In this document: one piece after another, positions 1 to 9,272 of the stretch | How positions within the stretch are numbered: the stretch's first letter is position 1 | Layout: each line of letters opens with the position of its first letter | Origin: Chloroflexota bacterium | Lineage (GTDB): Bacteria > Chloroflexota > UBA11872 > VXOZ01 | Length of the DNA stretch: 64,000 bases | NCBI GenBank assembly: GCA_026710945.1 | Contig: JAPOQA010000039.1 | Span: 1-64,000 of the forward strand | Reading direction: 5' to 3' | Notes under the pieces: model-generated | What the model was told of the DNA's origin: nothing | Databases searched by the model: none | Seen by the model: only the letters and a program-made list of their open reading frames with translations | Translations under genes and position numbers: made by a program

Positions 1-140
1 AAAGGGGAAAAGTCGGCGCCGCCCTGCAGCGAAAGCACCTTGGTGATCGCAGCAGTGAGCGTGGTCTTGCCATGATCGATATGGCCGATCGTGCCAATAT
101 TCACGTGCGGCTTCGTTCGTTCAAATCGCTCCTTCGCCAT
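1..140 (-). CDS. tuf: Elongation factor Tu, N-terminal fragment (cut by window edge)
   Basis: EF-Tu delivers aminoacyl-tRNA to the ribosome as a GTP complex. Reading the minus strand from the ATG at 138-140 gives the typical EF-Tu N-terminus ([20 protein letters not shown]) followed by the P-loop region [13 protein letters not shown]. Only about 46 residues lie inside the window; the rest continues beyond position 1. It follows fusA after a 37-base gap, so it is the last visible gene of a classic rpsL-rpsG-fusA-tuf (str) operon. Identity is certain for the piece seen. Confidence 0.96.
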   Translation of the reverse strand, partial: MAKERFERTKPHVNIGTIGHIDHGKTTLTAAITKVLSLQGGADFSP

Positions 141-177
141 CCTCTTGCTCTCTCCTTCTCTTCATTCCGACAATGAG

Positions 178-2250
178 TTAGTTTCTGCCGGCTCTCGCGA
201 CCAATTCGCGGGCACTTTGCACCAGTTCCTGGTAATGCGAGAATTGCATGGAATACGTACCGCGTCCCTGGGTGCTGGAACGCAAGTTGTTTACGTAACC
301 GAACATCGTTGCGAGCGGTACCTTGGCCTGAATGACTTTGGTTCCAAGCCGCGTCTGAATTTCGTCAATGCTTCCGCGCCGCGCATTGAGCGCGCCTGAA
401 ATTTCGCCGAGGAATTCCTCAGGGATCATTACTTCCACCTGCATAATCGGCTCGAGCGTTACGGGGCGGGCCTTTACCAGCCCCTCGCGCATCCCCATGA
501 CGGCGGCGTTATGGAACGCAAGCTCAGACGAGTCTACAGGATGAAACGACCCATCGAATATCGTGACTCGCACGTCAACTACCGGATACCCGAGTGGACC
601 CGCTAGCAAGCTATCCCTAATGCCGGATTGTACCGCCGGGACGTATTCCTTTGGGATGGTGCCGCCAACGATCTTGTTTTCAATTTGAATGCCGGCGCCG
701 CTCTCTAGCGGCTCAATCCGTAGCCAGACGTGGCCGTACTGGCCTCTGCCGCCGGTCTGTCTAATGAAACGCCCTTCTTGCTCGACAGAGTTTTGAACTG
801 TCTCTTTGTACGCCACTTGAGGGGCGCCGAGCGAAGCCTCGACATTGAACTCCCGCAGCAGCCGATCTGCGATGACTTCCAAGTGCAATTCGCCCATGCC
901 ACCAATGATAGTTTCCCCGGTTTGCGGATCTTGTCCGGCACGAAACGTCGGGTCCTCTTCGGAAAGGCGGCGCAGCGCCGTGGAAAGCTTATCTTCATCG
1001 AGGCGGCTCTTGGGTTCAATTGCCATATGCAGCACAGGATCCGGGAAGCGGATGGATTCAAAGGTAATTGGATGGTCTATTTGGCAGAGGGTGTCGCCTG
1101 TAAAAGTATTCTTAAGTCCAACGGCGGCCACAATATCACCGGCAAAGATGGCTGATACATCTTCTCGTTTGTCCGCATGCATAAAGAGGAGACGCCCAAG
1201 CCGCTCACGACGGTCCTGGCTCGCATTGAGCATCTGCGCTCCGGCGTCTGCCGTGCCTGAGTAAACGCGCAGGTAAACCAGCCTCCCGCTAAATGGATCG
1301 GTAACTACCTTGAACGCCAAAGCCGCAAAAGGAGCGTCATCGCTGGAGGGCCGCGATTCTTCCAAACCGGAATGCGGCGCCAAGCCTTGAATTGGCGGCA
1401 CCTCAGTTGGAGACGGCAAGTAATCTACCACGGCGTCGAGCAATGGCTGCACGCCTTTGTTGCGGAGCGCGGCGCCGCACAGAACGGGCACAAGCGCGAC
1501 ACGGCACGTTGCCCGGCGCAAAGCAGACTTCAGCTCTTCGACTGACATCTCCTCGTCGTTGAGATACTTCAGTAAGAGTTCCTCATCCTGCTCAGCGATC
1601 GCCTCGATCATTTCGTGCCTGCGCTGCTCGGCTTCAGTGAGGAGTTCATCCGGAATTTCCATGATGGTGGGCTTTGCCCCGAGTTCGTCTGAAAACGTGA
1701 CAGCTTTCATGGAAAACAGGTCGATCATCCCGACGAAAGAATCCTCCGCGCCAATCGGAATCTGGATAGGTACCGGCTGTGCTTTCAGCCGATCGCGAAT
1801 CATCTCTATGCAATTCCAAAAGTCGGCGCCGATGCGATCCATCTTATTTATAAAACAGATGCGCGGCACTCCATAGCGATCTGCCTGACGCCACACAGTT
1901 TCCGATTGCGCTTCAACCCCCGATACCGCGTCAAACACCACAACACCGCCGTCAAGAACCCGCAATGAGCGCTCTACCTCGGCGGTAAAGTCGACGTGCC
2001 CAGGCGTATCGATGATGTTAACGCGATGGTCGCGCCACATGGAAGTCGTGGCCGCGGCTGTAATCGTAATGCCGCGTTCCCGCTCCTGCACCATGAAGTC
2101 CATGGCCGTGGTACCTTCATGCACCTCGCCCATGCGATGAATACGCCCTGAGTAGAAGAGCACCCGCTCGGTGGTGGTGGTCTTTCCGGCGTCAATGTGG
2201 GCAATGATGCCGATATTACGGTATTTCTCTATTGGGAATTGACGTTCCAT
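178..2250 (-). CDS. fusA: Elongation factor G
   Basis: Translocation GTPase of 690 residues, a normal full length. The N-terminus carries the G1 P-loop [19 protein letters not shown], then the switch region GERGIT-type sequence ([13 protein letters not shown]), DTPGHVDF (G3) and NKMD (G4), followed by the C-terminal EF-G domains. The ATG at 2250 begins [20 protein letters not shown], as expected for the family. It sits third in the str operon, 74 bases after rpsG. Nothing looks truncated. The gene acts in the cytoplasm on the ribosome. Confidence 0.98.
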   Translation of the reverse strand: MERQFPIEKYRNIGIIAHIDAGKTTTTERVLFYSGRIHRMGEVHEGTTAMDFMVQERERGITITAAATTSMWRDHRVNIIDTPGHVDFTAEVERSLRVLDGGVVVFDAVSGVEAQSETVWRQADRYGVPRICFINKMDRIGADFWNCIEMIRDRLKAQPVPIQIPIGAEDSFVGMIDLFSMKAVTFSDELGAKPTIMEIPDELLTEAEQRRHEMIEAIAEQDEELLLKYLNDEEMSVEELKSALRRATCRVALVPVLCGAALRNKGVQPLLDAVVDYLPSPTEVPPIQGLAPHSGLEESRPSSDDAPFAALAFKVVTDPFSGRLVYLRVYSGTADAGAQMLNASQDRRERLGRLLFMHADKREDVSAIFAGDIVAAVGLKNTFTGDTLCQIDHPITFESIRFPDPVLHMAIEPKSRLDEDKLSTALRRLSEEDPTFRAGQDPQTGETIIGGMGELHLEVIADRLLREFNVEASLGAPQVAYKETVQNSVEQEGRFIRQTGGRGQYGHVWLRIEPLESGAGIQIENKIVGGTIPKEYVPAVQSGIRDSLLAGPLGYPVVDVRVTIFDGSFHPVDSSELAFHNAAVMGMREGLVKARPVTLEPIMQVEVMIPEEFLGEISGALNARRGSIDEIQTRLGTKVIQAKVPLATMFGYVNNLRSSTQGRGTYSMQFSHYQELVQSARELVARAGRN

Positions 2251-2324
2251 GCGCTAAGTTCTTGGTGCCTCGCTAAGGTTGTATTCTTCTACAACTATCG
2301 TTTTATTCACCGGAAATCTCACGC

Positions 2325-2795
2325 TTACCAGCGGTAATGCGAGAATGCCTTGTTGGCCTCTGCCATGCGATGCGTTTCATCGCGGCGTCGAATAGACGCG
2401 CCCTGGCCGTCGGCAGCGTCGATGAGTTCCTCCGCAAGCTTGATTGCCATGCTTGGTCCCCGACGCTCGCGAGAATACCGCACGATCCACCGCAGTGCCA
2501 AAGAGAGCCGCCGACCGCTAGGTATCTCCATCGGAACCTGGTACGTGGCTCCGCCGACGCGGCGCGGTCGTACTTCGACCAGGGGCGTAACATTACGCAC
2601 CGCTAGATCGAATATATCCAGACCGGAACGGCCGGTACGCGATTCGATGATATCGAAGGCGTGATACACAAACCTCTCCGTCGTACTCTTCTTGCCGCAC
2701 TGCATCAGCTTATTTATAAACTGCTGCAACGTAACACTGCGAAACTTTGGGTCCGGCGGAATCTTCCGCTTTGTCACTCTTTCTCGCCGTGGCAT
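2325..2795 (-). CDS. rpsG: 30S ribosomal protein S7
   Basis: Ribosomal protein S7, a primary 16S rRNA-binding protein of the small-subunit head. I chose the ATG at 2795 ([11 protein letters not shown]), which gives 156 residues, the usual S7 length, and has an AAGGGG ribosome-binding sequence just upstream. An in-frame ATG at 2816 would add seven residues and bury that site. Conserved segments include [48 protein letters not shown] and RLAEEL-type sequence near the C-terminus. It lies between rpsL and fusA in the str operon. Confidence 0.96.
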   Translation of the reverse strand: MPRRERVTKRKIPPDPKFRSVTLQQFINKLMQCGKKSTTERFVYHAFDIIESRTGRSGLDIFDLAVRNVTPLVEVRPRRVGGATYQVPMEIPSGRRLSLALRWIVRYSRERRGPSMAIKLAEELIDAADGQGASIRRRDETHRMAEANKAFSHYRW

Positions 2796-2900
2796 TCTCA
2801 ATTGCCCCTTACGCACAGCAGCGTTGTCAGCTTCGATGTCGATGCCAACAACAGCTGCAAGAAACTTAATCGTTGCGTTACATACTCAGCGGGAGTTTGC

Positions 2901-3359
2901 CTAGGAGGCACCGGCCCCCGTAACCGGTCTTGAGCGTCTTGTCCCGTACTTGGAGCGACTCTTATTGCGGTCCTGGGGCGCACCTGCGTGTGTGTAAACG
3001 CCTTCAGCGTCCAAAGTGCCACGTACAATGTGGTAGCGAACACCTGGTACGTCCTTTACACGCCCGCCCCGAATAAGAACCACCGAATGCTCCTGCAGAT
3101 TGTGGCCCTCGCCTGGGATGTATGCCGTTACTTCCCTGCCGTTGGTCAACCGCACGCGCGCCACCTTACGCAGCGCGGAATTCGGCTTCCTTGGCGTCAG
3201 TGTACGCACCGAAATGCAAACACCGCGCTTTTGTGGCGATCCATCAGTGCGAACAGACCGATTCTTAAGAGCGTTGAAGTTCCAATGCAAGTCCGGAGAC
3301 TTGCCTTTGAACGTTTTGGTCTTTCGCCCCTTGCGTACGAGCTGATTGGTTGTCGGCAC
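2901..3359 (-). CDS. rpsL: 30S ribosomal protein S12
   Basis: Decoding-centre protein S12, 152 residues, with a GTG start at 3359 ([15 protein letters not shown]). Hallmarks are [45 protein letters not shown] and [10 protein letters not shown]. Compared with E. coli S12 it has the extra N-terminal segment known from Gram-positive S12 (here [14 protein letters not shown]) and a longer C-terminal insert before SRSKYG. The residue equivalent to E. coli Lys42 / M. tuberculosis Lys43 is Arg (TLTPRKPNS, codon AGG), the substitution known to give streptomycin resistance; the second site, GGRVKD, keeps its Lys. First gene of the str operon. Confidence 0.97.
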   Translation of the reverse strand: MPTTNQLVRKGRKTKTFKGKSPDLHWNFNALKNRSVRTDGSPQKRGVCISVRTLTPRKPNSALRKVARVRLTNGREVTAYIPGEGHNLQEHSVVLIRGGRVKDVPGVRYHIVRGTLDAEGVYTHAGAPQDRNKSRSKYGTRRSRPVTGAGAS

Positions 3360-3742
3360 GGTTTGAACCTACCAATTCATGGGTTCTTAAGCCACATTAC
3401 ACGCAAAAATAGAGTGTATCACTTGCACCCACCTCTGTCAACAGAGCGACTGAACAGAGTGGCAGTTCTGCCAACGACTGGAATGCGCCGGTCCCCGCTG
3501 ACCGGCAGGGCATTCCACTCAAGAGTTTGCGGTCCGCTGGCATTCTAACACGTGCCGCTCCCCCAGCGACGTGCGGGCCTGGTGATTTGGAAAGTGGCTG
3601 GACAGATTCAGAGCTGGAAATCCAAGATGCACGATCTGCCAAAGTACTCGAGCTCCCGCGCGCCGCCAGTGGCAACGCAATCTCGCCTCGGACTGGAGAG
3701 ACGAGTCTCAAGCCATGGGGGTCTCTCCTGATTCAAAACCGG
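3360..3742. promoter_or_regulatory. rpsL leader region with two inverted repeats
   Basis: This gap holds no convincing gene. It contains a bipartite inverted repeat at 3480-3516: GGAATGC (3480-3486) plus GCCGGT (3487-3492) pair with ACCGGC (3501-3506) plus GCATTCC (3510-3516), an 8-base loop apart. A second smaller hairpin, TGGCAG-TT-CTGCCA, lies at 3460-3473. Both fall between the sulfatase stop and the rpsL start on the same strand, so they could end sulfatase transcription or form the str-operon leader. There is no T-run after the larger stem, so a simple intrinsic terminator is not supported. Confidence 0.45.
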
Positions 3743-5341
3743 TCATGAGACTCCCATGCGGCGGAGAAGCGCGTGGTCGGTTGAGATGAGCCTGTCCAGA
3801 AGCGCGATTCGCAGCTCGTCTCGCACCCCGGCATGCCTTGGGTCGTCCCAAAGGTTGTGGACTTCGTCCGGGTCTTCCTGCAAATCGAAGAGCTCGCCGT
3901 AAGTCTGTCCTGAATATGCCGTTAGCCGGTAGCGATCGGTGACGAGCGTCCGTAAACGAAAGCCGAGATCATCTTGGTCGTCCTCGACGAGAGCACCGCT
4001 AGCCGAGCCGCTATCTGCGCCTTTCGCGACTGGCAGCAAGCTCCGTCCGGGCCACGGCGGCAACTGCGGTGTTCCCACAAGCTGTGGCGGCGCAGGGCCT
4101 TCTGGGATTGGGACGCCTGCAATGTCGAGCAGGGTCGGGGCAAAGTCGAGCAGACTGACCACACCATCGTGAGTTGCACCCGCTGCAATGTGCCCCGGCC
4201 AACTTAAGATAAGCGGTACCCGAATAACGCTGTCGTAATGGTAGGGTCCTTTGCCCCACATGCCATGGTCACCCAGCGCCTCTCCGTGGTCCGCGGCAAA
4301 TACGACAACCGTGTCCTGGTCCAGTCCGTTCTCTCTCAGTGCGCTTAGGACTGCACCCACGTTGTCGTCGATCATCTCGATGAGACCGTAGTAATGGGCC
4401 GCACATTCATTGCGATGCGGGTCAATGTCGCTGCCTTTCGTGGGCCGTGCGTAGATGCGGGCGATGTGCGGCGGCAGGTCTTCAAACTCGCCGACGCGCC
4501 GTTTAGGTGGCGGTACCATTTCTGGACTGTAGCGATAGCAGTAGGGCTCCGGCGGCGCCAGCGGCACATGGGGATCGGCAATCGAACACCAGAGCAAGAA
4601 TGGCTTGGGCGATCGGTCATGTGACAGCGTTTGCGCTTGCTTTGCCTGCCCGTAGCGATTGAGGTACTCAATCGTGCGTTCACATGTCCACGTCATCGGA
4701 TGCAGTTCGGCGGGCAATGCCCACTTATAGGACATGGAATAGTAGTCTGCAGCCGGACTTGGCGGTACGAGCGTCGTCCTTTCGTGGAAGAGGTGGGCCT
4801 GGCCCGGGTGCTCACGGTCGAGCCAGTTCACGTACTCGCCCCAGGATCCATGCCCATGACCGTTTACGAATCGAACCTCTTCAAAGCCGTAATAGGGAGT
4901 GGGAAGCTTCGATATGCGTCCGGAGCGCCACATATCCCGCGCTTCTGGGAACTCATGCGGGTCTACCTGATCCAGTGGCATGCCTGCCGGTGTGTGGCTT
5001 GTGCGCAGATGGGGCTTGCCGGCGTAGTGTGTCTGATAGCCGGCCTTTCGCAGCGCTTCCGGCATGGTGGGCACGTTGTAGCTGAGCGGAATGCCGTTCA
5101 TGCGCACGCGATGTCCCCGAGTCGTAAGCCCGGTAAAGAGCGTCACTCGCGATGGCGTGCAAAGCGGATTCGAAACGTAGGCGCGGGAAAAGATCATACC
5201 GCTTGCTGCCAGAGCGTCTATGTGCGGCGTCCGTACAACAGGATGGCCGGCATATCCAAGGCAGGTGGGGTTGTGCTGATCGGTTGTAATTATGAGGAAG
5301 TTTGGGCGGTTTTCCGAGTAGTCCGGGGAGATGGTTGACAC
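3743..5341 (-). CDS. Sulfatase / arylsulfatase-family hydrolase (Cys type)
   Basis: Alkaline-phosphatase-superfamily sulfatase of 532 residues. The N-terminus shows the metal-binding start PNFLIITTDQHN. The formylglycine motif Cys61-T-P-S-R is in NPLCTPSRVTLFTG, so this is a Cys-type enzyme that needs an FGE-type maturase. A second metal segment reads AADHGEALGDHGMWGKGPYHYD, and RVPLILSWPGH follows. There is no obvious signal peptide, so it looks cytoplasmic. The substrate (sulfated sugar, aryl sulfate or phosphonate ester) cannot be told from sequence. It is not in an operon with a maturase here. The RmlC-like gene is divergent upstream. Confidence 0.9.
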   Translation of the reverse strand: MSTISPDYSENRPNFLIITTDQHNPTCLGYAGHPVVRTPHIDALAASGMIFSRAYVSNPLCTPSRVTLFTGLTTRGHRVRMNGIPLSYNVPTMPEALRKAGYQTHYAGKPHLRTSHTPAGMPLDQVDPHEFPEARDMWRSGRISKLPTPYYGFEEVRFVNGHGHGSWGEYVNWLDREHPGQAHLFHERTTLVPPSPAADYYSMSYKWALPAELHPMTWTCERTIEYLNRYGQAKQAQTLSHDRSPKPFLLWCSIADPHVPLAPPEPYCYRYSPEMVPPPKRRVGEFEDLPPHIARIYARPTKGSDIDPHRNECAAHYYGLIEMIDDNVGAVLSALRENGLDQDTVVVFAADHGEALGDHGMWGKGPYHYDSVIRVPLILSWPGHIAAGATHDGVVSLLDFAPTLLDIAGVPIPEGPAPPQLVGTPQLPPWPGRSLLPVAKGADSGSASGALVEDDQDDLGFRLRTLVTDRYRLTAYSGQTYGELFDLQEDPDEVHNLWDDPRHAGVRDELRIALLDRLISTDHALLRRMGVS

Positions 5342-5633
5342 TGAGCAATCCAGTTTCCGTACTTGGCGCCTCTGAGGTGTAAGGTAGGTGGGCTAAGGAA
5401 CGAGGCTGCTAATTCATCGCTTGGGAGGCGCAAAATTGAAGGGTTGCGAAACGCCTGGACGGCATCGTATCATTCACGATACCTGCGGACAACCACACGG
5501 ATTTGGCTACAAACGGAATGACATAGCGAATTGGGTGATCGCACCGGTGTACGTAGGTCGGAATCAACTTCTGCGACGCCCCGATAAATTCGTGCAAGCA
5601 TAGAACTCACTACGAATTACAAGAGAAACAAGA

Positions 5634-6191
5634 ATGGCAGGAAAAGCGCCGCTAAGTTCGCGCGACATTCAGGAGAGAGTCCGTGCGCAAGTCTCTCGTC
5701 AGGAGTATGGCGCCAAGTCTCAGATCGACGGCGTCCTATTCCTGCCGTTGCCAACGTTTGCTGAAGACGGCGGCACGTTCTCTGAACTTGGACGTTTGGA
5801 TTGCGGAGCGATAGCGGGCCTTGCAGACTTCGAGGTACGGCAAGTCAACTGTTCCTCAATGGCTGCAGGGGCAATCAAGGCATGGCACTTGCACTTCAAT
5901 CAAGAAGACCTATGGTTTGTGCCCCCATCCCAGGCGTTGTTGGTTGGATTGTGGGATGTGCGCGAGGGTTCTGCAACTTCCGGCAACACGATGCGGTTCG
6001 TCCTCGGGAGGGGTCGCAGTCAACTCCTCTACATTCCCCGCGGCGTGGCGCACGGAGCAGCCAACCTCGGAACTGACGACGTCTTTCTCTTCTATTTCGT
6101 GAATCAGCAGTTCGATGCCAAAGACCCGGACGAGCGCCGCTTGCCCTATGACGCGTTGGGAGAGGACTTTTGGGAGATACAACCCGGGTAG
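5634..6191 (+). CDS. RmlC-like cupin, dTDP-4-dehydrorhamnose 3,5-epimerase family
   Basis: A 185-residue protein with the RmlC jelly-roll pattern: an early His in AWHLHFNQEDLWFVPPSQALLVGLWDVREGS, then the family hallmark YIPRGVAHGAANLG and a C-terminal PYDALGEDFWEIQPG that resembles the end of RmlC. RmlC converts dTDP-4-keto-6-deoxyglucose to the 4-keto-rhamnose epimer. However, the usual RGLHYQ segment is replaced by KAWHLHFNQ and no rmlA, rmlB or rmlD is nearby, so the substrate may be another nucleotide sugar. It stands alone on the plus strand between two minus-strand genes. The upstream ribosome-binding site is weak. Confidence 0.75.
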   Translation: MAGKAPLSSRDIQERVRAQVSRQEYGAKSQIDGVLFLPLPTFAEDGGTFSELGRLDCGAIAGLADFEVRQVNCSSMAAGAIKAWHLHFNQEDLWFVPPSQALLVGLWDVREGSATSGNTMRFVLGRGRSQLLYIPRGVAHGAANLGTDDVFLFYFVNQQFDAKDPDERRLPYDALGEDFWEIQPG

Positions 6192-6283
6192 CCTTTTGGC
6201 TGCTCTGCTCGGTGGTAGGGACTCTCAATTGAGCAAAGTGCCGGTGGCAGAATTGCGGCCTTCGAATTCGATTTGGAAATCTC

Positions 6284-7237
6284 CTAGGTCCCCTTGACCG
6301 GGCTGGTCCAGCGCAGGACGGTCGCGCCCCACGCGAGGCCCGCGCCGAATGCGACCATGGCGATGGTGTCACCGAGTTTGATGCGCCCCTCTTCAATGGC
6401 TTCGCAGAGCGCTACCGGAATCGATGCGGCTGACGTATTGCCGTACTTTGCTACGTTGGTGAACACCCTTCTCATTGGTAGTCCGAGCGTTTGGGCGGCG
6501 GATTGAATGATACGGATATTGGCTTGGTGGGGAATCAGGAGATCGATCTGGTCTAGCGTCAAATCGGCTTTCTCAACGGCGGTAGCCAGTGACGTAGTCA
6601 TCGCGGTTACGGCGAAGCGGTACACTTCTCGTCCATTCATGGATAGCTTTCCGTCAGTCGGCAGCGTAAGAAGATCACCCCCCGCGCCGTTAGAGCCTAA
6701 ATCGAAAGCCAGGGGCCCTCCGGGTTCATTTGACGCCTGCACTACGACAGCGCCGGCGGCATCGCCAAAGAGCACGCAGGTTGTGCGATCTGTCCAGTCC
6801 ACGTGGCGAGTGAGGACTTCCGAGCCGATAACGAGGATAGTGCGGTACTGGCCTGAGGCAACAAACCCCTGCGCAACGGCGAGCCCATGGATGAACCCCG
6901 CACACGCCTGATTGAGATCAAGCGCGGCGGCACGATTAAGCCCTAGTCGCTCCTGAACGCGGTTGGCGATACTGGGAAAGAGAGACTCAGGCGTGCAGCT
7001 CGCGGCGATTACTATATCTACGTCGGCGGCAGTGACGTTCGCCCGTGCAAGCGCTTCGTGGGCGGCCTCGGCGCCCAGCGAGTCGGTAGTTTCACCGGCA
7101 GAAACTATGCGCCGCTCGCTAATGCCCGTGCGGCTAACGATCCACTCGTCCGCCGTTTCCACCATTTTTTCAATGTCTGCGTTGGTGAGACGCCGTTTCG
7201 GCAGCGCCTTGCCCCAGCCTGTAATGTGTGCGTACAT
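6284..7237 (-). CDS. fabH: 3-oxoacyl-ACP synthase III (KAS III)
   Basis: KAS III of 317 residues, which condenses acetyl-CoA (or a branched starter) with malonyl-ACP to begin fatty acid synthesis. The catalytic triad is visible: Cys112 in LNQACAGFIHG, His in LLIPHQANIRI, and Asn in AKYGNTSAASIP. The start MYAHITGWGKALPKR is typical. It is last in a minus-strand set with lspA and the pseudouridine synthase (64 bases after the latter). No other fab genes are in the window. A housekeeping role is likely, though FabH paralogs in secondary metabolism exist. Confidence 0.95.
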   Translation of the reverse strand: MYAHITGWGKALPKRRLTNADIEKMVETADEWIVSRTGISERRIVSAGETTDSLGAEAAHEALARANVTAADVDIVIAASCTPESLFPSIANRVQERLGLNRAAALDLNQACAGFIHGLAVAQGFVASGQYRTILVIGSEVLTRHVDWTDRTTCVLFGDAAGAVVVQASNEPGGPLAFDLGSNGAGGDLLTLPTDGKLSMNGREVYRFAVTAMTTSLATAVEKADLTLDQIDLLIPHQANIRIIQSAAQTLGLPMRRVFTNVAKYGNTSAASIPVALCEAIEEGRIKLGDTIAMVAFGAGLAWGATVLRWTSPVKGT

Positions 7238-7301
7238 AATTGGATAGTCTTGAGCGAGACTGTGATTTTCTGCTTAGCGACTTCTTATCGTAGGGTCTTT
7301 G

Positions 7302-8243
7302 CTACGTAGGGTCAACCAATTCCTGCTCGATCCAGGCGCTGCCGAGTTGCCGCAGAACGTCAGTTAATTCGCTCGCCAGCGGCGCCTCAAATTGCACCCG
7401 CGCACCTGTTGCCGGATGCGCAAATCCCAGCGTTCGCGCGTGCAAGAAAGTACGGCGCAAACCGGGCAACGTAGACCTATGCCCATACTTAGGGTCTCCC
7501 GCAACAGGGATCCCTGCGGCTGACAGGTGCACGCGAATTTGGTGGGTGCGCCCGGTAGCAGGGACTATTTCGAGGAGCGAACGCGGACCCAATGACTCAA
7601 CCACGGTGAAGTGGGTGGTGGCAGTCTTGCCATCCCGTATAACGCCCATGGCTGTCCGCCGGGTTGGATGACGTCCTACCGGCGCATTGATGACACCCCG
7701 CTCGACAGCGGGAGTGCCCTCCACTAATGCGACATACGTTTTGTCGATTGATCTTGCGGTGAACTGCGCCACGAGACCTGCATAGGCGTCAGGACTGCGG
7801 GCAACTACCATTACGCCGGAAGTATCTTTGTCCAGTCGATGCACGATGCCTGGACGAAGATTGTTGCCGACACTTAAGAGTTCCGGGAAGCGGCCGATGA
7901 GTTGATTGACGAGCGTGTGTTTAGATTGCCCGGCGCCAGGATGTACGACCAGTCCCGCCGGTTTGTTGACTACGACTATGTCCGCGTCACAGTGCAAAAT
8001 TGGCACCGTGAGCGGTTCGGCGCTGAGAACCGGCTCGCAGGCTTCAGGCAACTCAACCTGGATTACGCTGCCGGCATGCACCTTTGTAGAAGGGCCGACT
8101 GCTTGCCCGGCGATGCCCACGCGGTTTGCTTCAATCAGCCGCTTCACTTGCGAGCGGCTGAGTTCGGGTTCAGCAGCGGCAATGTAGACGTCGAGGCGCT
8201 TGCCCTCATCACCACACGTCGGCGTCAAGAGTAACGTCGGCAT
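7302..8243 (-). CDS. RluD-family 23S rRNA pseudouridine synthase
   Basis: Two-domain RNA pseudouridine synthase. An N-terminal S4 RNA-binding domain (KRLDVYIAAAEPELSRSQVKRLIEANRV) is followed by the RluA/RluD catalytic domain with the signature GIVHRLDKDTSGVMVVARS, where the Asp is catalytic, and a C-terminal TGRTHQIRVHL block. I set the start at 8243 (MPTLLLTPTCGDEG), 25 bases past the lspA stop and preceded by an AGAAGGTG sequence. A longer frame to 8342 would overlap lspA by 74 bases. The lspA-rluD order is common in bacteria and supports RluD, but the exact target uridines cannot be read off. Confidence 0.93.
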   Translation of the reverse strand: MPTLLLTPTCGDEGKRLDVYIAAAEPELSRSQVKRLIEANRVGIAGQAVGPSTKVHAGSVIQVELPEACEPVLSAEPLTVPILHCDADIVVVNKPAGLVVHPGAGQSKHTLVNQLIGRFPELLSVGNNLRPGIVHRLDKDTSGVMVVARSPDAYAGLVAQFTARSIDKTYVALVEGTPAVERGVINAPVGRHPTRRTAMGVIRDGKTATTHFTVVESLGPRSLLEIVPATGRTHQIRVHLSAAGIPVAGDPKYGHRSTLPGLRRTFLHARTLGFAHPATGARVQFEAPLASELTDVLRQLGSAWIEQELVDPT

Positions 8244-8268
8244 CGCTTGGTGAACACCTTCTGACGAA

Positions 8269-8778
8269 TCAAGAGAGCGATGAATCCGGCTCTTCGCTAC
8301 GTGGCTGCCGGTCTTGCCACAGGAGGACAAACGCAAGTCCAATGGCGCCGATGACTACGCAACTGTCGGCAACGTTAAAGGCGGGCCAGTAGGGCAGTTT
8401 TACAAAATCGACCACATAGCCTAAGCGAATACGGTCGATCAAGTTCCCAAGAGCGCCGCCAAGCTCCAGGGAAAGCGCCAACGTGAGCAGGAAAGATTGG
8501 CCCAAAGTCTTGACCAAATAGAAGGCAATGACCCCAATGAGAATTACGATGGGGACAGTCAGGACATAGGGCATTCCCGTGAGCATGCCGAAGGCAACGC
8601 CGGAATTCGTGACATATGTTAGCCGTAGCAGATCGCCGATGATCGACACGGTGCCTTGCGGTTTCAACCATTCAACGATGAAGGCCTTGGTTATCTGGTC
8701 GCTAATGATGATTGATGCTGCGAGGAGCAGCGGCCAGATTAATTGCTTGCTTTTGACTCTCAGGACAAATTCACTCAC
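8269..8778 (-). CDS. lspA: Lipoprotein signal peptidase (signal peptidase II)
   Basis: Aspartic membrane protease of 169 residues that cleaves diacylglyceryl-prolipoproteins. Four hydrophobic segments are visible. Family blocks are VTNSGVAFGML, GALGNLIDRIRLGYVVDF with catalytic Asp116, and FNVADSCVVIG with catalytic Asp138. Its substrates in this window would include the three solute-binding lipoproteins and the metalloprotease lipoprotein. It is the first gene of the lspA-rluD-fabH transcription unit on the minus strand, and no gene lies immediately upstream. Confidence 0.97.
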   Translation of the reverse strand: MSEFVLRVKSKQLIWPLLLAASIIISDQITKAFIVEWLKPQGTVSIIGDLLRLTYVTNSGVAFGMLTGMPYVLTVPIVILIGVIAFYLVKTLGQSFLLTLALSLELGGALGNLIDRIRLGYVVDFVKLPYWPAFNVADSCVVIGAIGLAFVLLWQDRQPRSEEPDSSLS

Positions 8779-9272
8779 GGTCAGTTCCGTTCTTAGTAGA
8801 AATTCTGCAAGGGTCCCTGCTAAACGTCCGGCCCCAAAGCCCAGAATCGATCTAGCCGAATTGTTCCCTGACGCTTCAATCGTACCATGCCCCAGAATTG
8901 CGTGACAGCATCAACCTTGAGTGAGGATGGGGCGACACATGGGAGTTGCCAGCGTGACGGATTCTTTTGTGCAACCAATCTCTGTCGGCAAGCAAGCTGG
9001 TGTCCTCTTGCAGCTCATCTGAAGGCAAAGCAAGGGGCGTTCGTTAGGGTACCCAAACAGTGATACTTCCGTACAATTTCACGTTGTAGAGTCAGGAAGT
9101 AAAGGACGAAGCCGCGCGGGTTTGGTCGGGGTGCCGTGGCCTTCCGCCTTAGTTCATTGCACGCGGGGCGTGGTCGTAGGCATGCTATAATGCCCGTGGG
9201 TTTCACCGTAGATTTGCACTAAGTATTTTGGGTACACCATCCGGTTACCACAATTTGGAGGTATGCGCGAGT
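8779..9272 (+). promoter_or_regulatory. Intergenic region with extended -10 promoter for ppdK
   Basis: This divergent gap between lspA and ppdK holds no gene I can support. Near its right end is TATAAT at 9186-9191 preceded by TG at 9183-9184 (TGC-TATAAT), an extended -10 element. No good -35 hexamer sits 17 bases upstream, which is normal for extended -10 promoters. Transcription from here would give ppdK a leader of roughly 75 bases. No riboswitch or tRNA pattern was recognised. Confidence 0.5.

Noticed and set aside
5421-5603. Short plus-strand frame upstream of the RmlC-like gene
   Set aside because: No ribosome-binding site or family resemblance; overlaps an equally open minus-strand frame.
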